This document shows, one piece after another, positions 1 through 8,055 of a DNA stretch of 64,000 bases. The notes beneath the pieces were generated by a model, which had not been told where the DNA came from, searched no databases, and saw only the letters and a program-made list of their open reading frames with translations. Every line of letters begins with the position of its first letter. Position 1 is the first letter of the stretch. The DNA lies in contig CAZKOM010000004.1 of the NCBI GenBank assembly GCA_964554385.1, forward strand, positions 1 through 64,000. The letters run 5' to 3'. Origin of the DNA: JAGKXC01 sp964554385 (GTDB lineage: Bacteria > Bacteroidota > Bacteroidia > NS11-12g > UBA955). Position numbers and translations under genes: made by a program.

Positions 1-49
<49 letters not shown>

Positions 50-61
50 ATTTATGTTTTG

Positions 62-133
62 TAGCCCGTAGGGGAATCGAACCCCTCTTTCATCCGTGAA
101 AGGGACGTGTCCTAACCGATAGACGAACGGGCC
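62..133 (-). tRNA. tRNA-Glu (TTC)
   Basis: The minus strand folds as a full cloverleaf. The acceptor strands are GGCCCGT and ACGGGCT (G-U at the first pair), the anticodon loop CTTTCAC gives anticodon TTC, and the T-arm contains GGGGTTCGATTCCCC. CCA is not encoded. A promoter-like sequence lies immediately upstream on the minus strand. The gene is followed within 13 nt by tRNA-fMet. Confidence 0.93.
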
Positions 134-147
134 ATCTAATGGGGCTG

Positions 148-177
148 CAAATATAGCAATTATTTCAGATTTACCAA
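148..177 (-). promoter_or_regulatory. Promoter of the tRNA-Glu/tRNA-fMet unit
   Basis: On the minus strand, TTG (175-177) is followed after 19 nt by TATATTTG (148-155). This fits the Bacteroidota sigma factor consensus TTG/TAnnTTTG. The 14 nt ending the box (ATTGCTATATTTGC) are identical to those in front of tRNA-Gln at 4848-4861. A C-rich discriminator follows, and the tRNA starts 14 nt downstream of the box. Confidence 0.7.
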
Positions 178-194
178 AGACTTTCAGAAAAAAA

Positions 195-572
195 TCAATT
201 TACGTTTTCGTAACGGGTAATTCCGCCATCGCCCCACAATTCTTCCAATCGGTAGAATTGACGTTTTTCTTCAGAAAATACGTGCACAACTACGTTCACG
301 TAATCCAACAATACCCACTCCGCTTCGTCACTACCCTCGCGGTGTCTGGGCTTTTCGGCCAAGGCCTTTCTTACTTCTTCTTCAACGCTATCGGCCAAGG
401 CATCTACCTGTCTTGCAGATCCACCATGACACAACACAAAAAAATCGGCCATTGCAGACCCCGTTTTACGTAAATCTAAGGAACAAATATCCAATCCTTT
501 TTTCTCCTGCAGTCCTTTTACTATTACCGCTACCAATGCTTCCACCGGTGTATCGTTGCTCTTTTTAGCCAT
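195..572 (-). CDS. rsfS: Ribosomal silencing factor RsfS (iojap family)
   Basis: A 125-residue RsfS/YbeB/Iojap-family protein. Members bind ribosomal protein L14 on the 50S subunit and block subunit joining when nutrients are short. The family pattern is visible: a helical N-terminus, KKGLDICSLDLRKTGSAMADFFVL, a VDALADSVEE helix, then EAEWVLLDYVNVVVHVF near the C-terminus. I chose the internal ATG at 572 (MAKKSND) rather than the longer frame from 602, because the extra ten residues look nothing like the family and would overlap the divergent birA start. The 3' end is 60 nt from tRNA-Glu. Confidence 0.85.
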   Translation of the reverse strand: MAKKSNDTPVEALVAVIVKGLQEKKGLDICSLDLRKTGSAMADFFVLCHGGSARQVDALADSVEEEVRKALAEKPRHREGSDEAEWVLLDYVNVVVHVFSEEKRQFYRLEELWGDGGITRYENVN

Positions 573-574
573 CA

Positions 575-1393
575 ATGCTGTTAATTTGCTGCAAAGTAAC
601 AACCATTTTGGCAGAAATTAACGTTTATTCCGATTTAGGAGATGCCGTTCTCTATTGGACAGCGTCGTGCACGTCTACGCAAGATGCTATTTTGGAGTTG
701 TTGAATGTACCTAATAGCCCTTCCGTGATCGCTCTTTTTACCGGCAATCAAACCGCGGGTAGGGGCCAACGTGGAAATATTTGGACTTCCGTTCCCAATC
801 AATCTCTGTCTTTAACCGTCGCTGTGTTTGTTGATGAAAACTTGGAACGCGATTGGGTGTTAACCAATAAAATAATTTCGACGTGTATTTGTGAAATCAT
901 CGAAGAAAAAATAGATGCACAAGTTCAATTGAAATGGCCGAACGATGTATTTGTATCCGATAAAAAACTGGGAGGAATGTTGATGCAAATTCATCAGGAC
1001 TCTTCTGGCAAGTGGTTGTTAGTAGGTATTGGTTTAAATGTGGGGTCTGTACCGGAATCGGTTAATGATGTAGCAACCTATCTGAATGCACATACAGCAG
1101 AGGAGGTGTCGGTTTCAGAAATGGCGGAATTATTGGTAGTTCGAATAAAATCCTTAGTGATAAATCGTTTTTCAGATGTGTTCTATCTGGCTGGGTACAA
1201 AGAAAAATATCGACAAAAATTGTGGTGTGTAAACAGTGAGATTACCTTGGATTTTTATGAAAACGAAAAGGTAGTGGAATCAAGTCGAGTTACTCTTTTG
1301 GATGTGGACGATGCGGGAAGATTGGTTATTGATACAGGCGATCAAGCAGTTAAATCTTACCATCATGGCCAAGTGAGAATTGCCACGAAATAG
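575..1393 (+). CDS. birA: Biotin--[acetyl-CoA-carboxylase] ligase
   Basis: Biotin protein ligase, which activates biotin to biotinyl-AMP and transfers it to biotin carboxyl carrier protein. The catalytic core is clear: TSTQDAI early, then TAGRGQRGN (the GRGRxG adenylate-binding loop, here GRGQRG), LKWPNDVFV and KLGGMLM, followed by GIGLNV and a short C-terminal SH3-like domain. There is no N-terminal helix-turn-helix, so it is the non-regulatory class. Start is uncertain: ATG 575 gives 272 residues and lies 2 nt from the divergent rsfS start, whereas TTG 608 would remove an atypical leader (MLLICCKVTTI) and leave a 35-nt intergenic space. Confidence 0.87.
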   Translation: MLLICCKVTTILAEINVYSDLGDAVLYWTASCTSTQDAILELLNVPNSPSVIALFTGNQTAGRGQRGNIWTSVPNQSLSLTVAVFVDENLERDWVLTNKIISTCICEIIEEKIDAQVQLKWPNDVFVSDKKLGGMLMQIHQDSSGKWLLVGIGLNVGSVPESVNDVATYLNAHTAEEVSVSEMAELLVVRIKSLVINRFSDVFYLAGYKEKYRQKLWCVNSEITLDFYENEKVVESSRVTLLDVDDAGRLVIDTGDQAVKSYHHGQVRIATK

Positions 1394-1486
1394 TAATCTT
1401 TACTTTCCGTTTAAGAAATTAACCATAGATATTAAACCATTTTAACTATTTTGCAGTCTAAGTAAACGGTAGACAACAAAATAGCT

Positions 1487-3187
1487 ATGAATAGAAAGCA
1501 CTTTTTTGAGTCGTTGCTGACGGGCAATAAAATCACTTCATCGAAATCAATGCAGGATGAAGGAGATGTTTTAACCCAAAAGACAGTAAATAGACGAACA
1601 AATACGGGGATAGCGGAGTATACAGGCATCTTTGGTGATGCGGAGTTGATGCATCTGCTTCGCAGAAGTTTGTTTGGTGTATCGATGGGTGATATAAAGA
1701 AATTTAAAGGCAAAACACTTACTCAAGTGGTTGATACCTTGCTTACACCTGCTGTAACGCAGCCCAGTCCACCGGTGAATTATTACGGAAATCAAGTGAA
1801 TGACCCTAATGTACCCTACGGTTCTACTTGGGTAAATGCTCCGTTGGATCCTAACGTAGAGCCCAATCGAAAAGGTGGGGTGAAAGCTTGGTTTTGGGGG
1901 TTGGCTGCTTTTCAAAATGCTGATTTGTTGCAGAAGATGGTTATGTTTTGGCACAATCATTTTGCCATTCAGTTTTTAGAAATACCAGATTCCAGGGCTT
2001 GTTATACCTATTTAAAAACGGTTCATACCCATGCATTGGGCAATTTTAAAGATTTAACAAAGGCGATTACGATTGACCCCGCAATGTTGTTTTACCTTAA
2101 CGGTAGATTGAATACAAAACGCGCTCCGGACGAGAATTATGCCCGTGAGTTGCAAGAGTTATTCACCGTAGGAAAGGGCCCCAATTCCAAATTTACTGAA
2201 GACGATGTAAAGGAAATGGCGAAAATCTTAACGGGATGGTCTATCAATCCATTAACCAATCCCTTTTCCACAGCATTTGTTGCTACCAATCACGATACTA
2301 CCGATAAAAAATTGTCTTCGTTTTATGGGAATGTAACTATTAAGGGTAGAACCGGAATAACCGCAGGAGAAGATGAACTCAATGATTTGTTAACGGCCAT
2401 TTTTGCGGTGGATGAAACGGCGTTGTATTTGTGCAGAAAGCTATACAAATTCTTTGTTTATTACGACATTGATGACACCGTAGAAACCAACGTTATTGTG
2501 CCCCTAGCAAAAGTCTTTAAAGATTCAGGGTACGATATTAAAACGGTTTTAAAAACACTATTAAAGAGTGAACATTTCTTTGACAATTGGAATCGCGGCT
2601 GCATAATTAAAGATCCAATTTCTCAGCAAGCCGGTTTTTGCAGACAAATGGAGGTGAAATTCCCCAATTCCACTGATTATTTCTTGTATTATCAAATGAT
2701 GTACTTGGGATTAGCCTTTGGGGAGTTAACACAAATGAATTACGGGGATCCGCCAAACGTTGCGGGTTGGCCAGCTTGGTACCAAAAGCCATTGTATCAC
2801 CGATCTTGGATTAACAGCGATACACTGCCTAAACGAAATCAGTTTACCGATTATTTATTATATATCGGACATAAAGTGGGGTCGTTTACGTTAATGGCAG
2901 ATCCTTGGATTGTTGTAAAACAAATGTCCAACCCCGGTGTTGCCGATGATTTGTTGTCCGAGACCATTTCCTTTTTGGTACCGGAAGATTTAACCACTAC
3001 ACAAAAAGCTAATTTAAAAGCAATTTTGTTACCTGGAGGAATTCCAGATTACAACTGGGCCGATGAATATCGTGCGGCAACAACTCCATCGGACCCCAAT
3101 TATAGTACCTCTTTGGTTTCTGTTACGGCGAAGCTAAAGGCGTTATTTAAAGCAATCATGAATCTTTCCGAATATCAATTGTCATAA
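1487..3187 (+). CDS. DUF1800 domain protein
   Basis: A 566-residue DUF1800 protein. Family hallmarks include AELMHLLRRSLFGVS near residue 50, MVMFWHNHFAIQF near 150, NYARELQELFTVG near 220 and VKEMAKILTGWS just after. The biochemical role of the family is not established. Members are nearly always encoded next to a DUF1501 protein, as here with a 9-nt gap, so the two probably act together, likely in the periplasm or at the cell surface. The start NRKHFFESLL resembles a degenerate RRxFF leader but lacks a convincing hydrophobic signal segment. A weak -7-like TATTTTG lies upstream. Confidence 0.8.
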   Translation: MNRKHFFESLLTGNKITSSKSMQDEGDVLTQKTVNRRTNTGIAEYTGIFGDAELMHLLRRSLFGVSMGDIKKFKGKTLTQVVDTLLTPAVTQPSPPVNYYGNQVNDPNVPYGSTWVNAPLDPNVEPNRKGGVKAWFWGLAAFQNADLLQKMVMFWHNHFAIQFLEIPDSRACYTYLKTVHTHALGNFKDLTKAITIDPAMLFYLNGRLNTKRAPDENYARELQELFTVGKGPNSKFTEDDVKEMAKILTGWSINPLTNPFSTAFVATNHDTTDKKLSSFYGNVTIKGRTGITAGEDELNDLLTAIFAVDETALYLCRKLYKFFVYYDIDDTVETNVIVPLAKVFKDSGYDIKTVLKTLLKSEHFFDNWNRGCIIKDPISQQAGFCRQMEVKFPNSTDYFLYYQMMYLGLAFGELTQMNYGDPPNVAGWPAWYQKPLYHRSWINSDTLPKRNQFTDYLLYIGHKVGSFTLMADPWIVVKQMSNPGVADDLLSETISFLVPEDLTTTQKANLKAILLPGGIPDYNWADEYRAATTPSDPNYSTSLVSVTAKLKALFKAIMNLSEYQLS

Positions 3188-3195
3188 ACACGGAG

Positions 3196-4788
3196 ATGAA
3201 AAGAAGAAGTTTTGTTAAAAGTGCAGCAGCGGCAGGAACGCTAATGCCATTCACACTGAGTGGAATGGGGGTGAAAACTTACGAGGACTCACCTTTGTTA
3301 CAAGTTCTTGGAAGAAGGGCCGGTGCTACGGATAAAATACTGGTAATAATTCAGTTAAACGGTGGAAATGATGGTATAAATACCTTGATACCTACCGATC
3401 AGTATAGTAATTTAAGTAAGGCCAGAAGCAACGTTTTAATCCAAGAAAGTAAGGTGTTGTCGTTATCGGGTAAAACGGGGGTAGGTTTACATCCGAAGTT
3501 AACGGGGTTGCGTGATATGTACAATGCCGGTTTAGTAAGTGCGGTGCAGTGTGTAGGGTATCCTCAACCTAATTTTTCTCACTTTCGATCTACGGATATT
3601 TGGATGAGTGGATCTAATGCCGATGAGGTGTTTACCACCGGATGGATGGGTAGATATTTAGACATGGCTTATCCCGAATTTCCGGATAAATATCCCAATG
3701 CCACTATGCCAGATCCATTGGCCATTCAAATCGGTCAGGTTGTAGGATTACAGTATATGGGTCCTACCGTTACCATGGGAATGGCAATTACCGACCCTTC
3801 TACTTTTTACGAATTGGTAGACGGGACAACCGGACAAACTCCAAGTACCCCTTATGGAGATGAATTGGCCTTTTTACGATTAGTAACGCAGCAAACAAAC
3901 CAATATGCCGATGTAATTAAGGCAGCTGCTTCCAAGGGTAAGAATTTGTCTACCAAGTACACAACTCCAGGTAGAAACTCTAGCTTATCGGATCAACTAA
4001 AAATTGTTGCAAAATTAATTAACGGCGGATTGAAAACACCTGTTTATATGGTGAGTTTGGGTGGGTTTGATACGCATAGTCAACAAGTTGACACCTCCGA
4101 TACCTCCAATGGTTCCCATGCAACTTTGATGCAGCAATTGGGCGATGCTATTGCCGCTTTTCAGGACGATTTAAAGCTGATGGGTATTCAAGATCGCGTT
4201 GCGGGAATGACCTTTTCCGAGTTTGGCAGAAGGGTAATGAGCAATGCAAGCGATGGTACTGATCACGGTGCCGCCGCTCCTTTGTTTGTTTTTGGTACAT
4301 CGGTTCAACCGGGAATTATTGGTAGTAACCCTACTATTGCATCGACTGTGACTGTTAACGATAATTTACCAATGCAATTTGATTTTAGACAAGTGTATGC
4401 TTCGGTGTTGCAAGATTGGTTTGGTTTAACGGATACCGAGCTGAAAGTGGCCATGGGGAATAAGGATTTTAATACGTTACCGATATTCAAAAACAACAAG
4501 GCCAAGATTGAAGATTATGTGGACTTAGTGAGTAGAATTTCGCTGAATGCAATCTATCCAAATCCACACCGTGGTAGAGTAAGTGTAGATTATTTCACGG
4601 AGTCGGGCAATTTGCAATTATGCATTTTTGATGCCCGTGGTACTTTGATAGATACTGTAGTTTCTGGATGGCATCCCCATGGATCATACACCGTTCAAAT
4701 CGATACAACTCAGTATGGTCCAGGAAATTACTTTGTGCAATTATCACAAGGAGAAAAGCGATTTACTGAAGTTTTATTGGTTCCATAG
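3196..4788 (+). CDS. DUF1501 protein with Tat-like signal and T9SS sorting domain
   Basis: A 530-residue DUF1501 (sulfatase-fold-like) protein. The N-terminus MKRRSFVKSAAAAGTLMPF carries a twin-arginine motif followed by an alanine-rich hydrophobic stretch. The body has LVIIQLNGGNDGINTLIP, NFSHFRSTDIWM, GGFDTHSQQ, FSEFGRRVMSNASDGTDHG and the final RQVYASVLQDWFG, all typical of DUF1501. The last 75 residues form a type IX secretion C-terminal domain beginning AIYPNPHRG and ending in short beta strands (GNYFVQLSQGEKRFTEVLLVP). It is predicted to be exported and then taken across the outer membrane by T9SS. Encoded 9 nt after the DUF1800 gene, presumably as an operon. Confidence 0.85.
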   Translation: MKRRSFVKSAAAAGTLMPFTLSGMGVKTYEDSPLLQVLGRRAGATDKILVIIQLNGGNDGINTLIPTDQYSNLSKARSNVLIQESKVLSLSGKTGVGLHPKLTGLRDMYNAGLVSAVQCVGYPQPNFSHFRSTDIWMSGSNADEVFTTGWMGRYLDMAYPEFPDKYPNATMPDPLAIQIGQVVGLQYMGPTVTMGMAITDPSTFYELVDGTTGQTPSTPYGDELAFLRLVTQQTNQYADVIKAAASKGKNLSTKYTTPGRNSSLSDQLKIVAKLINGGLKTPVYMVSLGGFDTHSQQVDTSDTSNGSHATLMQQLGDAIAAFQDDLKLMGIQDRVAGMTFSEFGRRVMSNASDGTDHGAAAPLFVFGTSVQPGIIGSNPTIASTVTVNDNLPMQFDFRQVYASVLQDWFGLTDTELKVAMGNKDFNTLPIFKNNKAKIEDYVDLVSRISLNAIYPNPHRGRVSVDYFTESGNLQLCIFDARGTLIDTVVSGWHPHGSYTVQIDTTQYGPGNYFVQLSQGEKRFTEVLLVP

Positions 4789-4832
4789 ATTGTTTTTCTA
4801 TCGATTAATTGAATTTTTTTAAAATAGTTGGG

Positions 4833-4860
4833 TTGAAATTGGTATAAATTGCTATATTTG
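4833..4860 (+). promoter_or_regulatory. Promoter of tRNA-Gln
   Basis: TTG (4833-4835), 17 nt, then TATATTTG (4853-4860), matching the Bacteroidota TTG/TAnnTTTG promoter. The sequence ATTGCTATATTTGC is identical to that in front of tRNA-Glu at the window start, and both are followed by a discriminator containing CCCC. The tRNA begins 11 nt after the box. Confidence 0.72.
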
Positions 4861-4871
4861 CGACCCCAAAT

Positions 4872-4943
4872 TGCCCTATCGTCTAATTGGCAGGACAGCA
4901 GATTTTGGTTCTGTACGTCTAGGTTCGAGTCCTAGTAGGGCAA
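4872..4943 (+). tRNA. tRNA-Gln (TTG)
   Basis: Cloverleaf with acceptor strands TGCCCTA (4872-4878) and TAGGGCA (4936-4942). The anticodon loop TTTTGGT gives anticodon TTG, and the T-arm contains CTAGGTTCGAGTCCTAG. CCA is not encoded. It lies 64 nt upstream of prs on the same strand. Confidence 0.93.
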
Positions 4944-5007
4944 CAAACAGTAGGTTTGATGATATCCTCGCCGATATTGGTGTTGAGAGACAGTAAAATC
5001 GAATTTT

Positions 5008-5985
5008 ATGACATCGTTAATACATCCCGTTAAAATTTTTTCTGGAACTGCGTCTTCCGCGTTAACCACCAGTATTTGTGAGTATTATGGATCCACTCCA
5101 GGCGATATGTCTGTAGCTCGGTTCAGTGATGGTGAATTTCAGCCAAACTTCAACGAAAGTGTACGTGGCTGTGATGTGTTCATAGTGCAAAGCACCTATC
5201 CATCATCGGATAATTTATTTGAGTTATTGATGGCCATCGATGCGGCTAAACGTGCGAGTGCCAACTACATTACTGCAGTTATTCCCTATTATGGTTTTGC
5301 TCGTCAGGACAGAAAAGATAAACCCAGGGTTTCTATTGCTTCTAAATTGGTTGCAGATTTATTGAGCACAGCCGGGGCAAATCGGGTAATGACCATGGAA
5401 TTACATGCTCCTCAGATTCAAGGTTTTTTTAATGTGCCAGTGGATCACTTGGAGGCTTCAATCATATTTGCTCCGTATATCAAGAATTTACCGCAAGATA
5501 ATTTAGTATTAGCGGCTCCGGATGTAGGTTCCAGTAATCGTATACGCGAAGTAGCGAAGATTTTGAACCTGCCGATGGTTATTTGCGATAAAGAGCGTAA
5601 GCGTGCTAATGAAATTGCGAATATGACGGTGATTGGTGATGTTGATGGTAAGGATGTTGTGTTAATTGATGATATCATTGATACGGGTGGAACCTTGTGT
5701 AAGGCTGCTTCAATGTTAACCGAAAAGGGTGCAAAGAGTGTGCGTGCTCTTTGTTGTCATCCAGTGTTGAGTGGTAAAGCGTATGAGAACATTAACAACT
5801 CAATATTAACCGAGTTGGTGGTGACCGATACCATTCCATTAAAAGGGAAATCGGATAAAATTAAAGTATTATCGGTGGCTCCATTGTTCGCAAGAGCAAT
5901 TCGTAACGTGCATGAAAACGGAAGTATTAGTTCTCTTTTCAAGCAGGCCATTGCCAATCAAACCAATATTGATTTTAACAAGTAA
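5008..5985 (+). CDS. prs: Ribose-phosphate pyrophosphokinase
   Basis: PRPP synthetase (325 residues), which converts ribose 5-phosphate and ATP to phosphoribosyl pyrophosphate for purine, pyrimidine, histidine and NAD synthesis. Motifs: FSDGEFQPNF near residue 40, the ATP loop YYGFARQDRKDKPR near 95-108, TMELHAPQIQGFF near 130-140, and the PRPP-binding DVVLIDDIIDTGGTL near 215-230. Length is normal. It is followed 21 nt later by rplY, the usual Bacteroidota order. A TAGGTTTG -7-like box (4951-4958) lies in the leader without an obvious -33 element. Confidence 0.96.
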   Translation: MTSLIHPVKIFSGTASSALTTSICEYYGSTPGDMSVARFSDGEFQPNFNESVRGCDVFIVQSTYPSSDNLFELLMAIDAAKRASANYITAVIPYYGFARQDRKDKPRVSIASKLVADLLSTAGANRVMTMELHAPQIQGFFNVPVDHLEASIIFAPYIKNLPQDNLVLAAPDVGSSNRIREVAKILNLPMVICDKERKRANEIANMTVIGDVDGKDVVLIDDIIDTGGTLCKAASMLTEKGAKSVRALCCHPVLSGKAYENINNSILTELVVTDTIPLKGKSDKIKVLSVAPLFARAIRNVHENGSISSLFKQAIANQTNIDFNK

Positions 5986-6006
5986 AAATAATTTAGAAAG
6001 AATATT

Positions 6007-6585
6007 ATGAAAACCATTTTATTAAAAGGTGAAGTTAGAAGTGAGGTAGGAAGCCGCACGGCTAAGGTTTTGCGCAGTGAAGGTCAAGTACCTTGCGTAT
6101 TGTATGGAACAGGTGGAGAAAACGTAAATTTTGCTGTTTATCAGGCCGATTTCAAGAATTTAGTTTACACTCCAAACGTGTATAAAGTGAAGTTGGACTT
6201 AGGTTCTAACACATACGATGCAGTTTTGCAAGATATTCAGTTTCACCCAGTAAGTGATATCATTTTACATTGCGATTTCTTAGCGGTTGACGCTTCAAAG
6301 AAGGTAGTAATGGAAATTCCAGTTCGCGTTGTAGGTAACTCTCCAGGGGTTCGTGCGGGTGGTAAAATGGTGAAGAAAATCAACCGTTTACGTGTTAGAG
6401 GTTTGGTTCAAAATTTACCTGATTATATCGATGTTAGCATTGATACGTTAGAAATCGGTCAGAGTGCTAAAGTTGCCAACTTAACCGTTGAAGGATTTGA
6501 AATTTTGGATGCACCAGCTAATGCTATTGTGACCATCAAAACTACTCGTGCACTTATGCAGGCTGCTGCGGACGCGAGAAAATAA
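6007..6585 (+). CDS. rplY: 50S ribosomal protein L25 (CTC type)
   Basis: A 192-residue L25/general stress protein CTC, which binds 5S rRNA in the large subunit. The N-terminal RNA-binding domain shows GEVRSEVGSRTAKVLRSEGQVPCVLYG and the DIQFHPVSDIILHCDFLAV strand. The beta-rich C-terminal domain, present only in the long form, covers roughly residues 100-185 and includes GNSPGVRAGGKMV and LPDYIDVSIDTLEIG. It is probably co-transcribed with prs and ends just before a strong terminator. Confidence 0.95.
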   Translation: MKTILLKGEVRSEVGSRTAKVLRSEGQVPCVLYGTGGENVNFAVYQADFKNLVYTPNVYKVKLDLGSNTYDAVLQDIQFHPVSDIILHCDFLAVDASKKVVMEIPVRVVGNSPGVRAGGKMVKKINRLRVRGLVQNLPDYIDVSIDTLEIGQSAKVANLTVEGFEILDAPANAIVTIKTTRALMQAAADARK

Positions 6586-6605
6586 TTTTAACAAATTATT
6601 TAGTA

Positions 6606-6640
6606 AAAGGGGCGGCTTCTTTCGAGGCCGCCCCTTTATA
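6606..6640 (+). terminator. Rho-independent terminator after rplY
   Basis: A perfect 11-bp GC-rich stem, AAAGGGGCGGC (6606-6616) pairing with GCCGCCCCTTT (6627-6637), with a 10-nt loop. A short T/A run follows. It lies 20 nt after the rplY stop and 61 nt from the end of the convergent superoxide dismutase gene. It may also act on that gene, since the stem begins with A residues that read as T on the other strand. Confidence 0.88.
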
Positions 6641-6700
6641 TTTTATGTAAATCAACGTTAATTTTAACTTTAAGTTGATTATTGATTTCTGAAAGAAAAA

Positions 6701-7309
6701 TTATCCGTTGATCGCTTTTTGGTACAAATCGGATACAGCTGACCAATTAACTACATTCCAAAACGCAGCAATATAATCAGGTCTGCGGTTCTGGTAGTTT
6801 AAATAGTACGCATGTTCCCAAACGTCTAAACCAAGAATTGGAGTTCCTTTAACATCGGCAATGTTCATCAATGGATTATCTTGGTTTGGGGTGCTAGTAA
6901 TTACCAATTTGCCATCGTGTACAATTAACCAAGCCCAACCGGATCCAAATCGTGTGGTTCCAGCGGCGTTGAACTGTTCTTTCATGGCTGCGAATGAACC
7001 GAATTGATTATTTATAGCTGCTAATAAATCTCCTGTTGGTTCACCGCCAGCGTTTGGACCCATTATGCTCCAGAAGAACGTATGGTTCCAATGTCCACCA
7101 CCATTATTTCTTACAGCCATGCTGTAATCGCTAATGTTCAATAGAATTTCTTCCAACGTTTTGGTTTCTAACTCAGTACCTTTAATAGCGTTATTAAGGT
7201 TGTTTACATAAGCCTGATGGTGTTTTCCGTGGTGGATTTCCATCGTTTTTGCATCAATGTGTGGTTCAAGTGCATTGTGCGAATAAGGCAAGGGAGCTAA
7301 TTCAAACAT
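6701..7309 (-). CDS. Superoxide dismutase [Fe/Mn]
   Basis: Iron/manganese superoxide dismutase (202 residues from the chosen start) that dismutates superoxide to hydrogen peroxide and oxygen. Metal ligands lie in MEIHHGKHHQAYVNNLN (near residue 25), GGHWNHTFFW (near 75) and DVWEHAYYLNYQNRR (near 165). The C-terminal AAFWNVVNW is typical. Which metal is used cannot be decided by eye. I chose ATG 7309 (MFELAPLPY) because the family starts there; the ten upstream residues are not family-like. There is no signal peptide, so it is cytoplasmic. A TAATTTTG -7 box lies at 7337-7344, 27 nt upstream. Confidence 0.94.
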   Translation of the reverse strand: MFELAPLPYSHNALEPHIDAKTMEIHHGKHHQAYVNNLNNAIKGTELETKTLEEILLNISDYSMAVRNNGGGHWNHTFFWSIMGPNAGGEPTGDLLAAINNQFGSFAAMKEQFNAAGTTRFGSGWAWLIVHDGKLVITSTPNQDNPLMNIADVKGTPILGLDVWEHAYYLNYQNRRPDYIAAFWNVVNWSAVSDLYQKAING

Positions 7310-7422
7310 GGTTTTAGTGATTATGATTATTAAACACAAAATTACACTAAAGGGTTTTCTTTTTATACATTAAATGCCTTTGTTTCATACTTGTTAGATT
7401 TGTAGTAAGTATTTTCTAGAAT

Positions 7423-8055
7423 TTGGACCTGTTTTTTCAATATATCGAAGTATTTTCTGCGGTTCTCGCCTTGCTCTGTGTTTGGTTGGCTGCCATTAAT
7501 CATGTTTTTAATTGGCCAACGGCTATGCTTAGTTCTTTGGGTTATATCGTAGTATTCTATCAATCTCAACTGTATTCTGATGCTTTTTTAAATGTTGTTT
7601 TTTTAATATTTCAAACATACGGGTGGCTTACTTGGCGAAATTCACCCCAAACCGGACCTAGTTCGATGAACGGAAAAACGGTTATTCAATTAATTTTGGT
7701 ATTGGGATTAATTTATTGGCCTTGGGTTGTGTTTATTACTCAATACTTACCCCATATTCCTCAATGGCTTTTTGGCGATTCTGCGGGTATTCTTTTGCCA
7801 CCAAAATACCCTTGGTTGGATGCTGCTTTAATGTTATTGAGCGTTTTAGCGCTTATTATGCAGTCTAAACGCTGGATAGAACATTGGTACCTTTGGATTT
7901 TGGTAGATTTATTTTACGTTCCCATCTATTACTTATCCGGTAATACCATTACATCCGCTTTGTACTTTTTGTATATCGGCTTAGCAATTTATGGTTACTA
8001 CCAGTGGTTGCGGATTAAGAATCTGAATCATCCGGCATATACATTAGAGAACTAA
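7423..8055 (+). CDS. pnuC: PnuC-type nicotinamide (riboside/mononucleotide) transporter
   Basis: A 210-residue inner membrane protein with about seven hydrophobic segments. The PnuC pattern FNWPTAMLSSLGYIVVFYQSQLYSDAFLNVVFLIFQTYGWLTW runs from about residue 30, with RWIEHWYLWILVDLFYVPIYY near 150. PnuC carriers import nicotinamide riboside by facilitated diffusion, with trapping by phosphorylation in the cytoplasm, feeding NAD salvage. No NadR or thiamine-linked neighbour is present, so the substrate is inferred from family only. The 3' end overlaps the convergent M16 peptidase gene by 41 bp. Confidence 0.87.
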   Translation: MDLFFQYIEVFSAVLALLCVWLAAINHVFNWPTAMLSSLGYIVVFYQSQLYSDAFLNVVFLIFQTYGWLTWRNSPQTGPSSMNGKTVIQLILVLGLIYWPWVVFITQYLPHIPQWLFGDSAGILLPPKYPWLDAALMLLSVLALIMQSKRWIEHWYLWILVDLFYVPIYYLSGNTITSALYFLYIGLAIYGYYQWLRIKNLNHPAYTLEN

